Under the pieces are notes generated by a model. That model saw only the letters and a list, made by a program, of their open reading frames with translations. It did not search any database and was not told where the DNA came from. A stretch of DNA of 64,000 nt from Russula earlei (taxonomy: Eukaryota; Basidiomycota; Agaricomycetes; Russulales; Russulaceae), in the NCBI GenBank assembly GCA_025769875.1, contig JAGFNK010000071.1, positions 1-64,000 on the forward strand, written 5' to 3'. The position numbers were made by a program, and so were the translations under genes. Below, piece after piece: positions 20,157-31,971 of the stretch; the stretch's first letter is position 1; every line of letters starts with the position of its first letter.

Positions 20157-20325
20157 TGATTTCCCTCATCCAGTCATGTTTGGTCCAATCATTCAGAATC
20201 GATGACCTTCTGCTCTCGCTCCCCCCTCGCCTGGGCAGGTAGATTGTCTGTTGGCGTCACGCGTCGCCCTGCTTTTCAGATGCCCGTAAATGCTAGGGAT
20301 GTGATTAAACTCGCTCAGAGGCGAC
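20157..20325 (-). pseudogene. FMP52 remnant (duplicated exon fragment)
   Basis: Closely matches the FMP52 coding region around 24720-24890 (shared ccctcatyCAGTC..., gaccttctgctc, cgcctggrcgggtagatt, gtcacgcg). Stops and indels disrupt it, and both gene ends are missing. It lies upstream of GH5 copy 1 just as intact FMP52 lies before GH5 copy 2, so it is the residue of a tandem duplication. Confidence 0.7.
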
Positions 20326-20566
20326 GAGCGAGGGTACGAACAAGCATGGCGTTCGTGACGTAAATGTAAAATTAGTGGGTATTTTCACGTGACTGTCCTC
20401 AAGAACTAAACTAACTACGAGCGTGAGTTCGTAAAGTAGCTCCGACAGAGAGAGATAAAAGAAAGTGAGAATAGAGCGTTCTGCTTATGTCCGTTCTAAA
20501 CGCAGAGAGTTAATCTAAAGAATGCGGTCCGACGGGAAACTTGTGGGTGGCACCAACGACACAACG

Positions 20567-22831
20567 CTAGTGGTCGCGACGATATGCATGACGACGCTTG
20601 GGCGTACTGGTCCGGTATGGCACACACACATTGGGATCATTATACTGCGAAGGGTCCTTGGTGAGGTACCCTAGGTTGACTCCTTCGACGTATGACCTTT
20701 AAAGCTCTTGTTGAGCATCGGCTGCAATAAATGAAACATACAAATACTTTACCATTGACGTTCAAGGGGATTCCCGGCCTCGATTTTGAAGCTCCAGAAC
20801 TACATACAGCGATTGAGTTCGTGACCTCTTTGTTGGGAAACGAGCGAGGAGCGGAAGAACGTACTATCCACCCAGCACCTGCACTATATGCGAGCTTCTG
20901 CGCATCCGCCCACTGTTTCAGGAAAGCGTCCGTCGCGCTGAATTGAGTCGAAAGCGCCCACTCGCCATACCACATAGGGGAATCCTTTAACGAGTTATCT
21001 TGCTGTACATCATTTCGATCTAGAACGCGAAGGTTTCGGTGCGTCAAGACATTGAAACTGAGGGTGATAAATTCGTATCGGACGCACTGCAGACATTTTT
21101 CAAGTAATCAGTAGGATCTGAGGGAGCGACACCCTGTCAACTGAACGTTGAGAATGTCCAGAGGAAGTCATATTCTTGTCAACATACCCCAAAGCTGCCG
21201 CGAGAAAACGTGGCGAGAGTCAAGGGGTCAGATAACGCAGAGACTAACACAGAGACTAACCTGTAGTACAGGTGGTGGTCGTATCCCTGAGACCCGATGG
21301 CAGCGGCTGAAGGGTTAGGAGGGTTATTGTACTGCCAGAGGACGTCCATAAAACTGGGGCTCAGTCAGCACGTCGCTAGGACGAGGATAAATAAAGGACG
21401 AGCTTGGTCGTGATCGGCGAGCGTTGAGAACCTGCGGAGAAGTCTGGCACCCAGCCAATCTCGTTTTCAACGAATTGCAACATCGGAAGAGAATTATTCA
21501 GAGCCTTGACTATAGTAGAACTGAACCATCCCGAAGGGTTCGTTTGGGCCGCCGTTTTGAGCCTTGCACCCAAGTTGCTGGCGGTCGGCGTGCCCGGGAT
21601 AGAACACCCTGAGACCTTTACACCGATGAGGCACTCCATCGCGCGCACAGTCTTGACAAAATTCTTCTGGACTGCCCAGTTTAAGGCGTGAGCTTTGCAG
21701 AACAGTAATGGAAGTGGGATGCGCTTACATGTACCATAGCCGGGTGTCTGCGCTGCATTCATTATGGGCTCGTTCGCGGCCTCGATAGAGAAGACGCTCT
21801 GATAATTGGGATGAAGTTGGGTGAGGAAGGTCATGACAGCAGTCCAAGTGAGTGCGCGATTGTAGTTGGAGCTCGTCTAGCGCTTGGTTTGAGACAACAA
21901 AGCGAGAAATTCAATGGGAATACCCACATAAAACTGAACATTATTGGTACAACTGAAGTAACGGCATCAGAATCTCGGCTCATATGATGGCGATGATATA
22001 CCCACTGCCCAGTAAACGCTTGGCCTGCCACCTGGACACCAGGGAGAGCATGATGATCCAGGATGGCACGAATTCCCGCTTTACGAAGCATGTCGAGACC
22101 GCTTGTCTGTCGACCCAGCGTCACTCCTTAAATCGTGCCGTATATATATAACGGACCAGAAATTTTATCCCGCCACGAGGGTAATGCTCCGTTGAACGGT
22201 GGACTAGAGGTTCTACGATCCAATACCCGAGCTGAGGGTGCAGTAAGACCAGCTGCAGGGTAACCTTATTAGACATACGTACGGGAATGCGGACGGTATT
22301 TATTCCGAGGCTCTGGAGTTGGTTCACGTCGTTCTGGGTGAACCACGTCGACCTTCAGACGGTGTCAATACGGCGGATGGAAGTGCATAACAAGGACGAC
22401 CGTACCAGTGCGTCGCGAATCTCTGGTCTACGTCATTAGGAAAAGCGGCGGCGAGAGCACTAGAGAGATCACTACTTGAAGATGCCAGAAACGGATGGAT
22501 CGGCTCACAATTCCGAGCCGATGCATGTCGAGCAATCTGAACAGGATTGGCCGCCCATACTTTGCCATTCTGGTAGTTAAAACGGATGAGCAGATTGGAC
22601 GTGGAACATAAAAAAAGATGGAGAAACCATTAGGGAGCATCCATGGCTCCAAAACGAGCCTGCACATCGAGGTTGAGACGCATGAACTCTACAGTAGCTG
22701 ACTTGGAATCACCAAGAACCTAGATTGACACCATAGATCTTGCTTGGAGCCTGAGCAGCGGTAATTCTAGAGAAAGTAAGGAGAGAAAGTAAAGGAATGA
22801 GGAGCTGCATTAGGGCTGCGCTCTTAGCCAT
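20567..22831 (-). CDS. GH5 exo-beta-1,3-glucanase, copy 1
   Basis: A secreted glucan 1,3-beta-glucosidase acting on wall or extracellular beta-glucan. About ten exons are readable. They begin with a signal peptide (MAKSAALMQLLIPLLSLLTF...) and GVNLGSW, then, after a short intron, LVLEPWMLPNEW and GGQSCSDCSTC. Next come WFTQNDVNQL, GINTVRIP, LGYWIVEPLV, ILDHHALPGVQ, FSIEAANEP (acid/base Glu), MWYGEWALST (nucleophile Glu), FWSFKIE and GYLTKDP, with a stop at 20567-20569. The ATG at 22829-22831 gives the signal peptide. One exon join near 22130-22160 is not resolved in phase and could be a frameshift, so activity is uncertain. It is the tandem paralogue of 25275-27517. Confidence 0.8.
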
Positions 22832-23887
22832 GAATCCCGATAAGACAGATGAGGGGGTTGAAAGGGGTGACAACGCGTGTGAGGACGGCTTTTAAGTTTG
22901 GGTGTCTTGTCATTACATGTACTGCAGTAGCGATCCAAGCTTTTCCATTTTAGTCTGGTTGTTTTTTCACATCACGTCAAGCGCAGTACAAGTGAACTGA
23001 ATGGAGGGATGACAGGATGACAGTAATCCCATGGGGAATGGTGGTTTTGGTGTCGATCCAAGAGTTGGTGGTGTCCTTTGGGTCATCCCGAGTCATTATC
23101 CACCGTAAGAATCAACTTTTTGCCTTAGATTGAGCTAGCACAAGTGGCAACGTGTGGGATCCAAAGGAGTGAGGTTCTAGTCTGTCCTGACCCAGGCACG
23201 GGTGCCTCGTGTAATCGACTCAATATACGGTCCGGCCACGGCGATTTGTGCTTCATTTGTCAAAATATGTTGAACGTTTATCCATCTTTTTTGTAACAAC
23301 CAATTAGGACTTCGACACCCTTCTGCTCGCCGACTGCGTGTTCAGCCTACTGCTACGAGGACGAACTCGAAAGAACCGAAAGGAGACAACATGCGCACTG
23401 GCGGGCGGTCGTATGCGCTCCGTGATATCCCCGAGCCAGCTCGTCGATTGAAAGACGACGGGCACATGATCTTGCTTTGGTAGGAGTATTCACAGGCTCG
23501 ATTCGCGACGCCAGGTTGGTCGGACATAATCACAGCACAGCGTCCTTACTATTGGAGAACGCGATTGACAACAAGCTGCTGATCTCCGATTCCGGAGATC
23601 TTGAGAGCAACCGGAGCGGCGTCTATCGTCCACTGCACCGGCGATATCCCACATGCGGTTGGGAGTCATGACAAGTCCAAACACCGGTCGATGGCTTGGT
23701 AATATAATTACAAAACAATACCAATACAAACGGATACCGGATCGGAGGGTGTTTCATATCCACGAAACATTCATCAGCGCTGTAAAGGGCGGGGGCAAGA
23801 AGTGGAGCCTCAAAACTCTCCAGACGAACAAACGAAAACTTGCAAATGCGAGGAGACAAGTGGTGCGAAGGAGAAAGAGTTCATCCT
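22832..23887. other. Intergenic region between GH5 copy 1 and FMP52
   Basis: About 1.05 kb. It contains the GH5 promoter side and the FMP52 3' flank. Short open frames show no motif or codon bias. No RNA gene or repeat was recognised. Confidence 0.5.
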
Positions 23888-25004
23888 TCAACCTGACAAG
23901 GCCACGGCGTTCTGGTTATCAATCATGGTGAAGTTCCTCCCACCCCAATTCATCTGTGGCGCATGTATGCCTGGTGGGAGTCCCGATGTGCCTAGTTCGC
24001 CGACGATGCGAGCACTCTTTGCGAGCTTGTCGACCTAGGGGTGAGAAGAAAACAAACAAAAGCAGCGAGCTTTAATCCTCTCTTTGCGAAACGTGGGACT
24101 CTACTCACTCCGATCTCCAGTCGGGTAGTGAACCGAGAAAGTATGCCAGTGACCGCACTAAAGCACGCAGTGTCAATCAGCAAACGAGATCGCCCTTTTA
24201 TTGAACTACCGGAGGACAGGGAAGCGTACAGGAGCGTGCGTTCGCCAAGACGTGAATCGGACCGTTGGGTATTTGCTAGCGCTGCTGGGCGGAAGATGAT
24301 AGTGTCCTTGTATCCGAGCTCTGCGAGCGCCTGCTCGGTCAGGCCTTTACTACGCGAGTAAAAAATTGACGACTCGGGGTTGGCCATCGGAGCCTGAGAA
24401 GAGAGGACGGTCGTACGATCAGACTGAGCCCACAGGTAACTCAACGGCGTATAGCGTACGGAGATATAGATCAGTCGCTGGTCCTTGTCAACCTTTGCGG
24501 CTTTCGCTGCGTTCACGACATAGCTAAACAGAAAACGAGATGAATAGAATGACGAAATTGGAGATGTATGTATGGGCTACACGTACTCCCTGTCGATCTT
24601 TGTGAATTTCTCCTGCGAGCCCGCAAGTTTCGCGGTCGTGCCCAATCTACAAACCACAATAATGAGGGAATCTCGTCTGTGGAGAACAACTGAGGGGACG
24701 GACGTGATGAAGACAACATCCCATTTTCCCTCATTCAGTCTTGCCTCGTCCAATCGTTCAAAGTTGATGACCTTCTGCTCAAGCTTCCCTCTCGCCTGGA
24801 CGGGTAGATTCTCCGTTGAGGTCACGCGCCGCCCTGCTTCGCAGACGCGCGTGAATGTCGGAGAGGTGATGAGCTCGCGCAAGAGTTGACGGCCCGTCTC
24901 TCCAGTTGCGCCGAGGATGAGAGCTGATTTTGGGACTTCGATTGAGCCATCATTGATCGTGAGTTTTCAGCTTGACCAGAAAGAAAAGGGGACCCACAGG
25001 ACAT
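23888..25004 (-). CDS. FMP52: FMP52-type NAD(P)-binding protein
   Basis: An atypical short-chain dehydrogenase of the outer mitochondrial membrane family FMP52/HTATIP2. Six exons can be joined. A tiny first exon gives M-S-F, followed by PKSALILGATGETG (Rossmann GxxGxxG), FTRVCEAGRRV, WDVVFITLGTTAKLAGS, KIDREYVVNAAKAAK, YSRSKGLTEQALAELGY (YxxxK active-site type), TIIFRPA and GILSRF. The end is WGGRNFTMIDN, with TGA at 23888-23890. Introns are about 50-70 nt with GT-AG ends. The first-exon choice (ATG at 25004) is inferred because the Rossmann exon has no in-frame ATG. It lies head-to-tail with GH5 copy 2. The substrate is unknown. Confidence 0.8.
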
Positions 25005-25274
25005 TGGTCGTTCGCGATGAAGTTGTAGAGAGGGACGGGTCTCAGAAGTGTTCTTCGGCAGCACAAATTATGGTGCTGGAGTGGAGAATGACGTAATAAT
25101 GGACGTGTATTTCACGTGACACTCGTTGATTCGTGGCGAAGAGTATATGGCATTCCGCTGCTTATGTCTTCAAACACAGAAAGCCGAATATTCAACAAAT
25201 AAGATCCAATTGGTGATTGAAAACTCGTTACTCCGGCAGCGGGGAGCTAGGGCTCGGAAGAATGTATGACCACG

Positions 25275-27517
25275 CTAAGAAGTAGTAGAACTGTCGGAAC
25301 TGTTCCGGTATGGCACGCACACATTTGGATCATGAAACTGCGCCGGGTCCTTGGTGAGGTACCCGCGCTCGAGTCCTTCAAAGTATGACCTTTAGGATTG
25401 CCATTGAGCATCGGCAACAACAAAGTAAATCATATTATACTTTACATTTGACGTGCGTAAGGACTCGTGCTCTCGATTTTGAGGCTCCAGAACTATTTGC
25501 AGTGGTTCGGCCAAGGAAAACAAGCGAGGAGTAAAAGAACAAACCAGCCACCCAGCACCTTGACTGTACATAAGCTTCTGCGCGTCCGCCCACTTTATCA
25601 GGAAGTCATCCGTCGCGTTAAATTGAGTTGAAAGCGCCCATTCGCCATACCAAAGGGGTGTATTTCCTGCCAAGACATCTTTCTGTGTATCGTTTCGACC
25701 TATAAAAGGAAGGTTTCAGGAGGTAGGATGATGAAACCGAGTATCGGACGCACTACAGATATCTCGCATGTAAGCTTCAGGATCTGGGGCAGCGACACCC
25801 TGTCAGATAAACGCTGAGAATGTCCCGATAAGGTCTTATTTTTTTGGTTAACGTACGCCAAAGCTACAGCGAGAAGAGGAGACGTGAGTTACGGTGCATG
25901 TAATGCAGAGAGACTCACTTGTAGTACAAATGGTGGTCGTATGCCTGAGGGCCGATGGCAGCGTCCAAAGGGTTAGCAGGGTCATTGTACTGCCAGAGGA
26001 TGTCCATGAAGCTGAAACAGGGGCTCGGTCAGCACGTCGCTGGGATTCAGACGAAGGAAAGACGAGCTTGGTCGTGATCAACGGGCGGTCACGACATGCC
26101 GTGAAATCTACTACCCATTCAAGCTCCTGTGCAATGTAACTCAACATTGGTAAAGACTGGGTCAGAGCCTCGACTACGGGAGGAGAGAACAATCCCAAAG
26201 CGTCCGTTGCGGATGCCTCGATGAGCCTTTCGGGCAAGTTGGCGGCGTTCGGCATGCCTTGAAGAACTTGACACGCTAAGACATTTACACCGATGAGGCA
26301 CTCCATCGCTCGCACAGTTCTGACAAAATTCTTCCCGACTGCCCAGTGCTCGGGGTGAGCGTTGCGGAACAGTCGTGGACGTAAGGCACGCTTACATTCA
26401 CCCAAGCCGGGTGTCCGCGTTGCATTCATTAAGGGCTCATTCACAGCCTCGATCGAGAAGACGCTCTCGAAATCGGGATGAAGTTGAGTGAGGAAGGTCA
26501 TGACAGCAGTCCAAATGAGTGCGCGACCATAGTTATAGTCCGTCTAGCTCTTGACTGAGACAACAGAGGCGGGAGATTCTATGGGAGTACCCACGTAAAA
26601 CTGGGGAGTGTTGGTGCAGCTTGAGCCGCGGCATCAGACTCTGCGGTTCATAAGATGATCTGTCATTGAGATGTACGCACTTGCCAGTAAACATTTGGTT
26701 CACCGCCTGGACACCAGGAAGGGCATGATGATCCAAAATGACACGAATTCCCGCTTTGCGAAGCATGTTGAGACCGTTTACCTGTCGTTCCAGTGTCACA
26801 TGCTAAATCGTGGCGAATTCATGTAGCAGACCAGATATTTTATCCCGCCACGAGGGTAATGCTCTATTTCACGGTCGACTAGAGGTTCTACGATCCAATA
26901 CCCGAGCTGTGGGTGTAATGAGACCATCTGCAGGAAAAGTATACTTGTCATACATACGGGAATGCGGACTGTGTTTATTCCGGCATCTTGGAGTTGGTTC
27001 ACGTCCTGTTGGGTGAACCAAGTCGACCTTGGTGACGATGTCAATATGACGGATGGAAATGCACAAAAAAAAACGGCCATACCAGTGCCCCGCAAACCTC
27101 TCGTCTACATCGTCCGGGTAAGCGGCCGCCAGAGCGCTGAAGAACTCACTACTCAAAGATACCGCGAATGGTGGTATTGGCTCACAATTCCGAGGCAATA
27201 CAAGTTGAGCAATCTGCGCAGGTTTGGCCACCCATCCTTTCCCATTCTGGCAGAGAGGATGGATGAGCCCATCGGACTCTTGATAAGGAGAAAAATGGCG
27301 AAACCATTCGGGAGCATCCATGGCTCTAAAAGTAGCCTGAACATGAGGAATGAGACGCATATATGCCACAGTAGCTGGTTTGCGGTCACCAAGAACCCAG
27401 ATTGACACCGTAGATCTTGCTTGGAGGCGCATTAGCCTGAGCAGCGGTGGTTCTAGAGAAAGCAAGGATTGAAAGTAGAGGAACGAGAAGCTGCATCAGG
27501 GCAGCGCTCTTGGCCAT
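25275..27517 (-). CDS. GH5 exo-beta-1,3-glucanase, copy 2
   Basis: Same architecture as copy 1: signal peptide MAKSAALMQLLVPLLSILAF, then GVNLGSW-LLLEPWMLPNEW split by a roughly 50-nt intron, GGQTCADCSTC, AAAYPDDVDERFAGHW, WFTQQDVNQL, GINTVRIP and ILDHHALPGVQ. These are followed by FSIEAVNEP (proton donor), PLWYGEWALST (nucleophile), FWSLKIE, YFEGLERGYLTKDP and DPNVCVPY, with a TAG stop at 25275-25277. Introns interrupt it about ten times. It probably hydrolyses beta-1,3-glucan from non-reducing ends during wall remodelling. All key residues are present, so it is more likely functional than copy 1. Confidence 0.85.
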
Positions 27518-28467
27518 GGATGCCCAAAGGTGAGTGGGGCGGTTGAAGGGGGGTGGACGTGTGTGACGGCTATTTAAGCCTGGTAGACATCGACTGCATT
27601 CCGGGAGAAGCGACCGTTTGCCTTCCATAACGGACATGTATGCATGTGAGACGCGAGTGCTGGCCTACTGCCCTTCAGATCCGAGGCATCTTCACTGTAT
27701 TCTATCAAGCGTGTTTCATATGTGCTCGCGAAGTCGGTTGTTAGGAAGAGCGCGGGATAGCCGAGGTGACACCGCAAGGTCGAGAGGAGGTCGAGTCACT
27801 CGGAAGCCTCGGGGTTATGACGTGCAGGTGACGAGGAATTGTGCCGAGGTGGTAGCTATTTGGGAGGTCACTTATGCATTACTATACAATGGCCTCCCAA
27901 TTTCGTAGATAAGCGACCAAGCAAATCGAATCTTTCGTCCAGTCATACAAGTGTTCCCCACATCTCTCTCTCGACTTCAGATGCGTCGGGCGCGTGCTTA
28001 ACTAACTACACGGCTCTCAACCCTGTCGCCCCACGACGACAAGTGGCTTTATCCTCGTTCGTTGGGAATCAAACCCGCCGTCGTCATGCTCGCCGCCGAT
28101 TGCTTTGTCCTTTTCATCGATCCACGGTCAAGACCGAGCGGTTTTGGTTCAAACTCGACTTTCAGCTCCCTTGGTCGGCTCTGGTGCGATCTCCGCCTCG
28201 GGCTGCTCAGCTGCGATCGCGCAGAGGCATTCCTATGAATTCCCATCGCGAGATTTGCGTCAATCTGTCTATGTCGCCCTATTTTCCGTGCGTCGTTGGC
28301 CGCTCATGTGCTCCTGGGCACGCAACCACACTTTGTCTCATCGCGAATCCCTGTCCCCGCATTTAAATAATACCCGGGGAGGCGTGGAAGCCCGGGGGAC
28401 CACATCGCAATCTCTGCTTTCCTAGGTCGCATCTTTGGGAGCTTTGCCTGCCAAGCTGCGCCCGCCA
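27518..28467. other. Intergenic region, divergent promoters of GH5 copy 2 and lipase
   Basis: About 950 bp separate two divergent genes. A tttaaataa TATA-like motif lies at 28362-28370, about 100 bp before the lipase ATG. No other gene, RNA or repeat was recognised. Confidence 0.5.
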
Positions 28468-29817
28468 ATGTTGTTCTACATTCTCGCCTTGTTCACGATC
28501 CTCAAAGTCGCCCGTGCGGCCGCAACTATCCACCAGCAAGTCCAAACGACGATCCTGTCACCCGCGCAAGTCGATTCATTCAAGCCGTACACGTTCTACG
28601 CCGCCGCCGCCTACTGTCAGCCGTCGAAGACTCTGACCTGGTCATGCGGAGGTGCGTGGTGTCAGGTCGCCCTGTGCGCTCAGGGCCCATCCAAGCTGAC
28701 AATCTCGACAAACCCCCTCAAGCATACTGCGCGGGAAACCCCACCTTTCAACCCTACGCCTCCGGCGGTAACGGGTCCGACATCCAGTTCTGTTCGTGAA
28801 TTTACTTTTCATTGCGTCGTCGTCGTCGTGCGTGCGTGCGTGCGTGCGTGCGTGCAACCCAGCGAGCTAACAGGGACCGCCGAACAGGGTACGTCGGGTG
28901 GGACCCCGCCCTGAGCTCCGTCATCGTCACCCACCAGGGCACGGACCCAACGAAATTGTGAGTTTTGAGCAATGGGGCCCCAGGAAAACGCCGAATCGTT
29001 GTCGAGTTGAGCTGAGCTGAGCTGAGCTGACTGATGGACGCGAACCCCTCCCCAGCCGCGCGCTCCTGACCGACGCCTTCCTATTGAGGGGCCGTTTGGA
29101 CCCGGGACTCTTCCCGGGCCTACCGTCCTCGATCACGGTGCACCGAGGATTCGCGAGTGAACACGCGAGGTGAGCGAGGAGCCCCGCCCCGTTTGCCCAC
29201 TTGTGGTGGTGCGCGTTGTGGGGGGGACGCGGCGACCTCTGTGCGGCCTGGCAGCTGACCACCCTTTTCTTTTCTTTTTTTTTTTTTTTTTTTTCCTTTC
29301 CCCGTTCCCCTGCCGATGGTCCAGGACGGCCCCGGTGATCCTCACGGCAGTGCGGACCTTGCTCACGCAGCACGGCGCGTCCTCCGTCGTCCTCGTCGGG
29401 CACTCGCTCGGCGCTGCCCTCGCGCTCCTCGACGGCCTCTACCTCTCGCTGCAGCTCCCGGCGACGCACCCCGGCACGCGCCTGCGCGTGGTCGGCTACG
29501 GCATGCCGCGCGTGGGCAACCACGCGTTCGCGGACTACGTCGACGCGGCGTTCGGCATCTACGGCCGCAGCGTGACGCGTATCAACAACAAGAAGGACCC
29601 GATCCCGAGCCTGCCCGATCAGAGCGTTGGCTACGTCCACGCCTCGGGCGAGGTGCACATCCAGAGCACGGGCGGCGCCTGGCTCGCGTGTCCCGGCCAG
29701 GAGAACCCTTCCCCGCTTTGCAGCGACGGAGCGGTGCCTCATTGGTTTCGCGGGAACATTTTCAACCACTTGGGTCCGTATCCGGACCGCATCCAGATGG
29801 GCATAGGTCAATGTTGA
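28468..29817 (+). CDS. Secreted class-3 lipase (alpha/beta hydrolase)
   Basis: A hydrophobic N-terminus (MLFYILALFTILKVARA) is a signal peptide. Exons give FKPYTFYAAAAYC, FYVGWDPALSSVIVTHQGTDP and the large exon 29325-29817 with the nucleophile elbow VVLVGHSLGAALALLDG. The acid region is INNKKDPIPSLP and the His region is FNHLGPYPDRI, so the Ser-Asp-His triad of fungal class-3 (Rhizomucor-type) lipases or feruloyl esterases is complete. It hydrolyses acylglycerols or similar esters outside the cell. Introns contain a (TGCG)n microsatellite, GAGCT repeats and a T tract. Its stop TGA is at 29815-29817. Substrate preference cannot be read from sequence. Confidence 0.85.
28807..28857 (+). repeat. 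GTC then (GTGC)n microsatellite in lipase intron
   Basis: Runs of cgtcgtcgtcgt followed by about seven tgcg units lie inside an intron of the lipase gene. Another short run, (gagct)n, lies near 29010-29030. They are probably length-variable. Confidence 0.8.
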
Positions 29818-30028
29818 AGGAAAGGGAAGGATGATGTCGTTCTCTCGTTTTGGGCTGTCTGTCTGTCTCTTGGCCGCCGTCACCTCACAGCCGCTGTCCT
29901 TCGTTCGTCCCGTTCGAGAATAGAATGGCTTGGCTTGGAACGACGAGCACCCCATTACAAAACGTGTGATGTAAACTACAAGTATGAGATCCAGCAAAAA
30001 TCCACCGTTGGCCCACCATCGATCGGCC

Positions 30029-31886
30029 TCAGCTCCCACTCGCGGTCCTCGCCTCTCGCTCGAGCACTCGTCTCAACAAGGCGCTCTGCGCGTCCATCGC
30101 CGCACGCAGCTCCGCGAGCTGTGCCGCGAGCACATCGTGCGACTGAGAGAGCCGGCGGTGCGCCTCGTCGCGCTCGCGCTCGCGGATCTCGGGGCTCGGT
30201 GTCGGTATCGGCGTGTGCAAAAGGTTTTCAGATTCGGGCGCCGCCGCGCGAGTTCGGATTCGCGAGAGGACGCTCGGACTCGGCAGCTCCTTTTGATCCC
30301 GGGTTCGTCGTCACGGGACTGAGGTCGCGCAGAGGGACAAAAGGCAAGGGCATACATACCTGCTCAGAGCGCGCGAAGGAATGTCTAGGTCGCAAGTTTG
30401 GCGTGCGCGGGGTGCGCCCGTTCGTCATTTCGTTCCACACCATGCTGAACTCGCGCCCCAGGACAAAGGACGGTAGCGCGATGAGGAGCAGCCCGAAGAG
30501 GAGCAGCGGGAGGGTGATCATGCGTCCGAGGAACGAACGCGGCGTTATCTCACCATAGCCGACCGTCGAGATCGCTGTGCGCGAGCACGCGAAGTGTCAG
30601 GTACGTGATCATCAAGGCGACGGCCGAAATTTCACTTACTACAAATGACAAACCTGCACACGAGTCGACGTCACATACGAAAGATGATACGGACACGACG
30701 ACTTACCACGCCGCGGCAGGTATGGACTAGTGCACACAGGTTAGAAAGGGGCACAGCAGGATGAGGTACGGGCACGGAGACTTGCCGCAAACTGAGACGG
30801 GTCGCCATCCGAATTGACGAAGACTTCGAGGGTATCATCCCACGTACCACGCTCGATAAAGTACCTAGACGGGTGTTGTTAAAAGGAACGTCTGCTAAAA
30901 GGCGCGCACGTACAGGAGTGTGCTGAAGACGATGACGACCATGAACACAAAGAAACCGAGCGCCAGGAGTGCATCCCGAGAACGCCGGAAGGAGAGGAAC
31001 ATGACCTCGATTGTACTGAGCTCGCGTTCGCGACTGCGAAATCCGAGTCGCCACGTTAGTCACGAAAGAGACGCCCAAAGAGCGGGGGCGCACAGCAGAA
31101 GAGTGTTGTTGTAGCGGAACGGACGGAAGACACGGAGCAAACGAAACATGCGAAGGATTGAAAACCGGAAGAGCGTGGACTGGACGCAGCCAAAGATAAG
31201 ATAATCGTCATTGTGGAATGCGGAGGATGCCCACTGACGGTATCCTTCTGTAGTGCAATCTCTATGTAGTAAGGAAGAATGGCGAGAAGGTCGATGATGC
31301 CAAAGAATGCTACCGGAGGATTGCTGAGCAACGCAGAAGAAGACAAAAAAAAAAAAGAAAAGAGGGGGGAACACCCACACCAAATCCAACCGAACAAACC
31401 GGACCACGAATAGCTCGTCGCGGCGCAGCGCGCGATGTACTCGACGGTGAACAGCGCGACGAGGCTGGTCTCGAGACCGAACCAGACACCGCCAGGGAAG
31501 GAGTGGAGCGCGGGCACGGTCTCGAGGACGGTGACGAGCGCGGAGCACACGATGAGGAAGGTGACGAGGACGTGCACGAGCACCGCCGCCGCAGACGAGT
31601 TGGGCCGCTCGAGCAGGTTGTACAGGTGCAGGCGCCACGCGGGCGATATAGGCACGGTCGACCCGACGTCGTGCGCGGCGATGGCGGAACGGTGCCCATG
31701 TTCCTCGTCTCCGTCGCCCTCCCTCTCCGCCTCGCCGTCCTCGTCGACGACGTCGCCGGTGTGCGGACGATGACCGCCTATTGTGGGCTGATCTGCGAAG
31801 ATGACGTCCTTGCGCGCATTGAGGGGACTGAGGAGGGAGAAGGTGTCGAGGGGGATGCCGGGTTGTCCACTGGAAGAAGGCCTCAT
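30029..31886 (-). CDS. Voltage-gated potassium channel (Kv-like)
   Basis: A six-transmembrane cation channel. In order: a cytosolic acidic N-terminus, S1 (AAVLVHVLVTFLIVCSALVTV), S2-S3 (FGLETSLVALFTVEYIAR; FFGIIDLLAILPYYIE), and S4 with Arg at every third residue (RMFRLLRVFRPFRY). S5 follows (ALLALGFFVFMVVIVFSTLL), then the pore with the K+ filter TVGYGEITP (near 30549-30566) and S6 (LPLLLFGLLLIALPSFVLG). A charged C-terminal coiled coil holds RERERDEAHRRLSQ and ends SGS-stop at 30029. I chose ATG 31886. An in-frame ATG at 31952 would start only 19 bp from the divergent COX23. Short introns are spliced by inference. It probably sits in plasma or vacuolar membrane. Confidence 0.8.
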
Positions 31887-31971
31887 CTGGCTGACAAGGA
31901 GAGGTCGTGGCCGCCCAGCGCTTCGCTCAACACCGACGGCCACCATCTCCAAATTTCAAAGGCCTGTCACG
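31887..31971. promoter_or_regulatory. Compact divergent promoter, K+ channel / COX23
   Basis: Only 85 bp separate the two chosen start codons. Transcripts must overlap or share a very small promoter. No TATA box is visible. Confidence 0.45.

Noticed and set aside
28040..28130. tRNA B-box-like sequence (gggaatcaaaccc) in the lipase upstream region
   Set aside because: No paired acceptor, D or anticodon arms around it.
29316..29834. Arg-rich plus-strand frame overlapping the lipase
   Set aside because: It is a second-frame shadow of the GC-rich lipase exon that carries GHSLG and the catalytic Asp/His.
31887..31952. ATG at 31952 as start of the K+ channel
   Set aside because: It would place the start 19 bp from the divergent COX23 ATG. 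The next in-frame ATG at 31886 is more plausible, though this is not proven.
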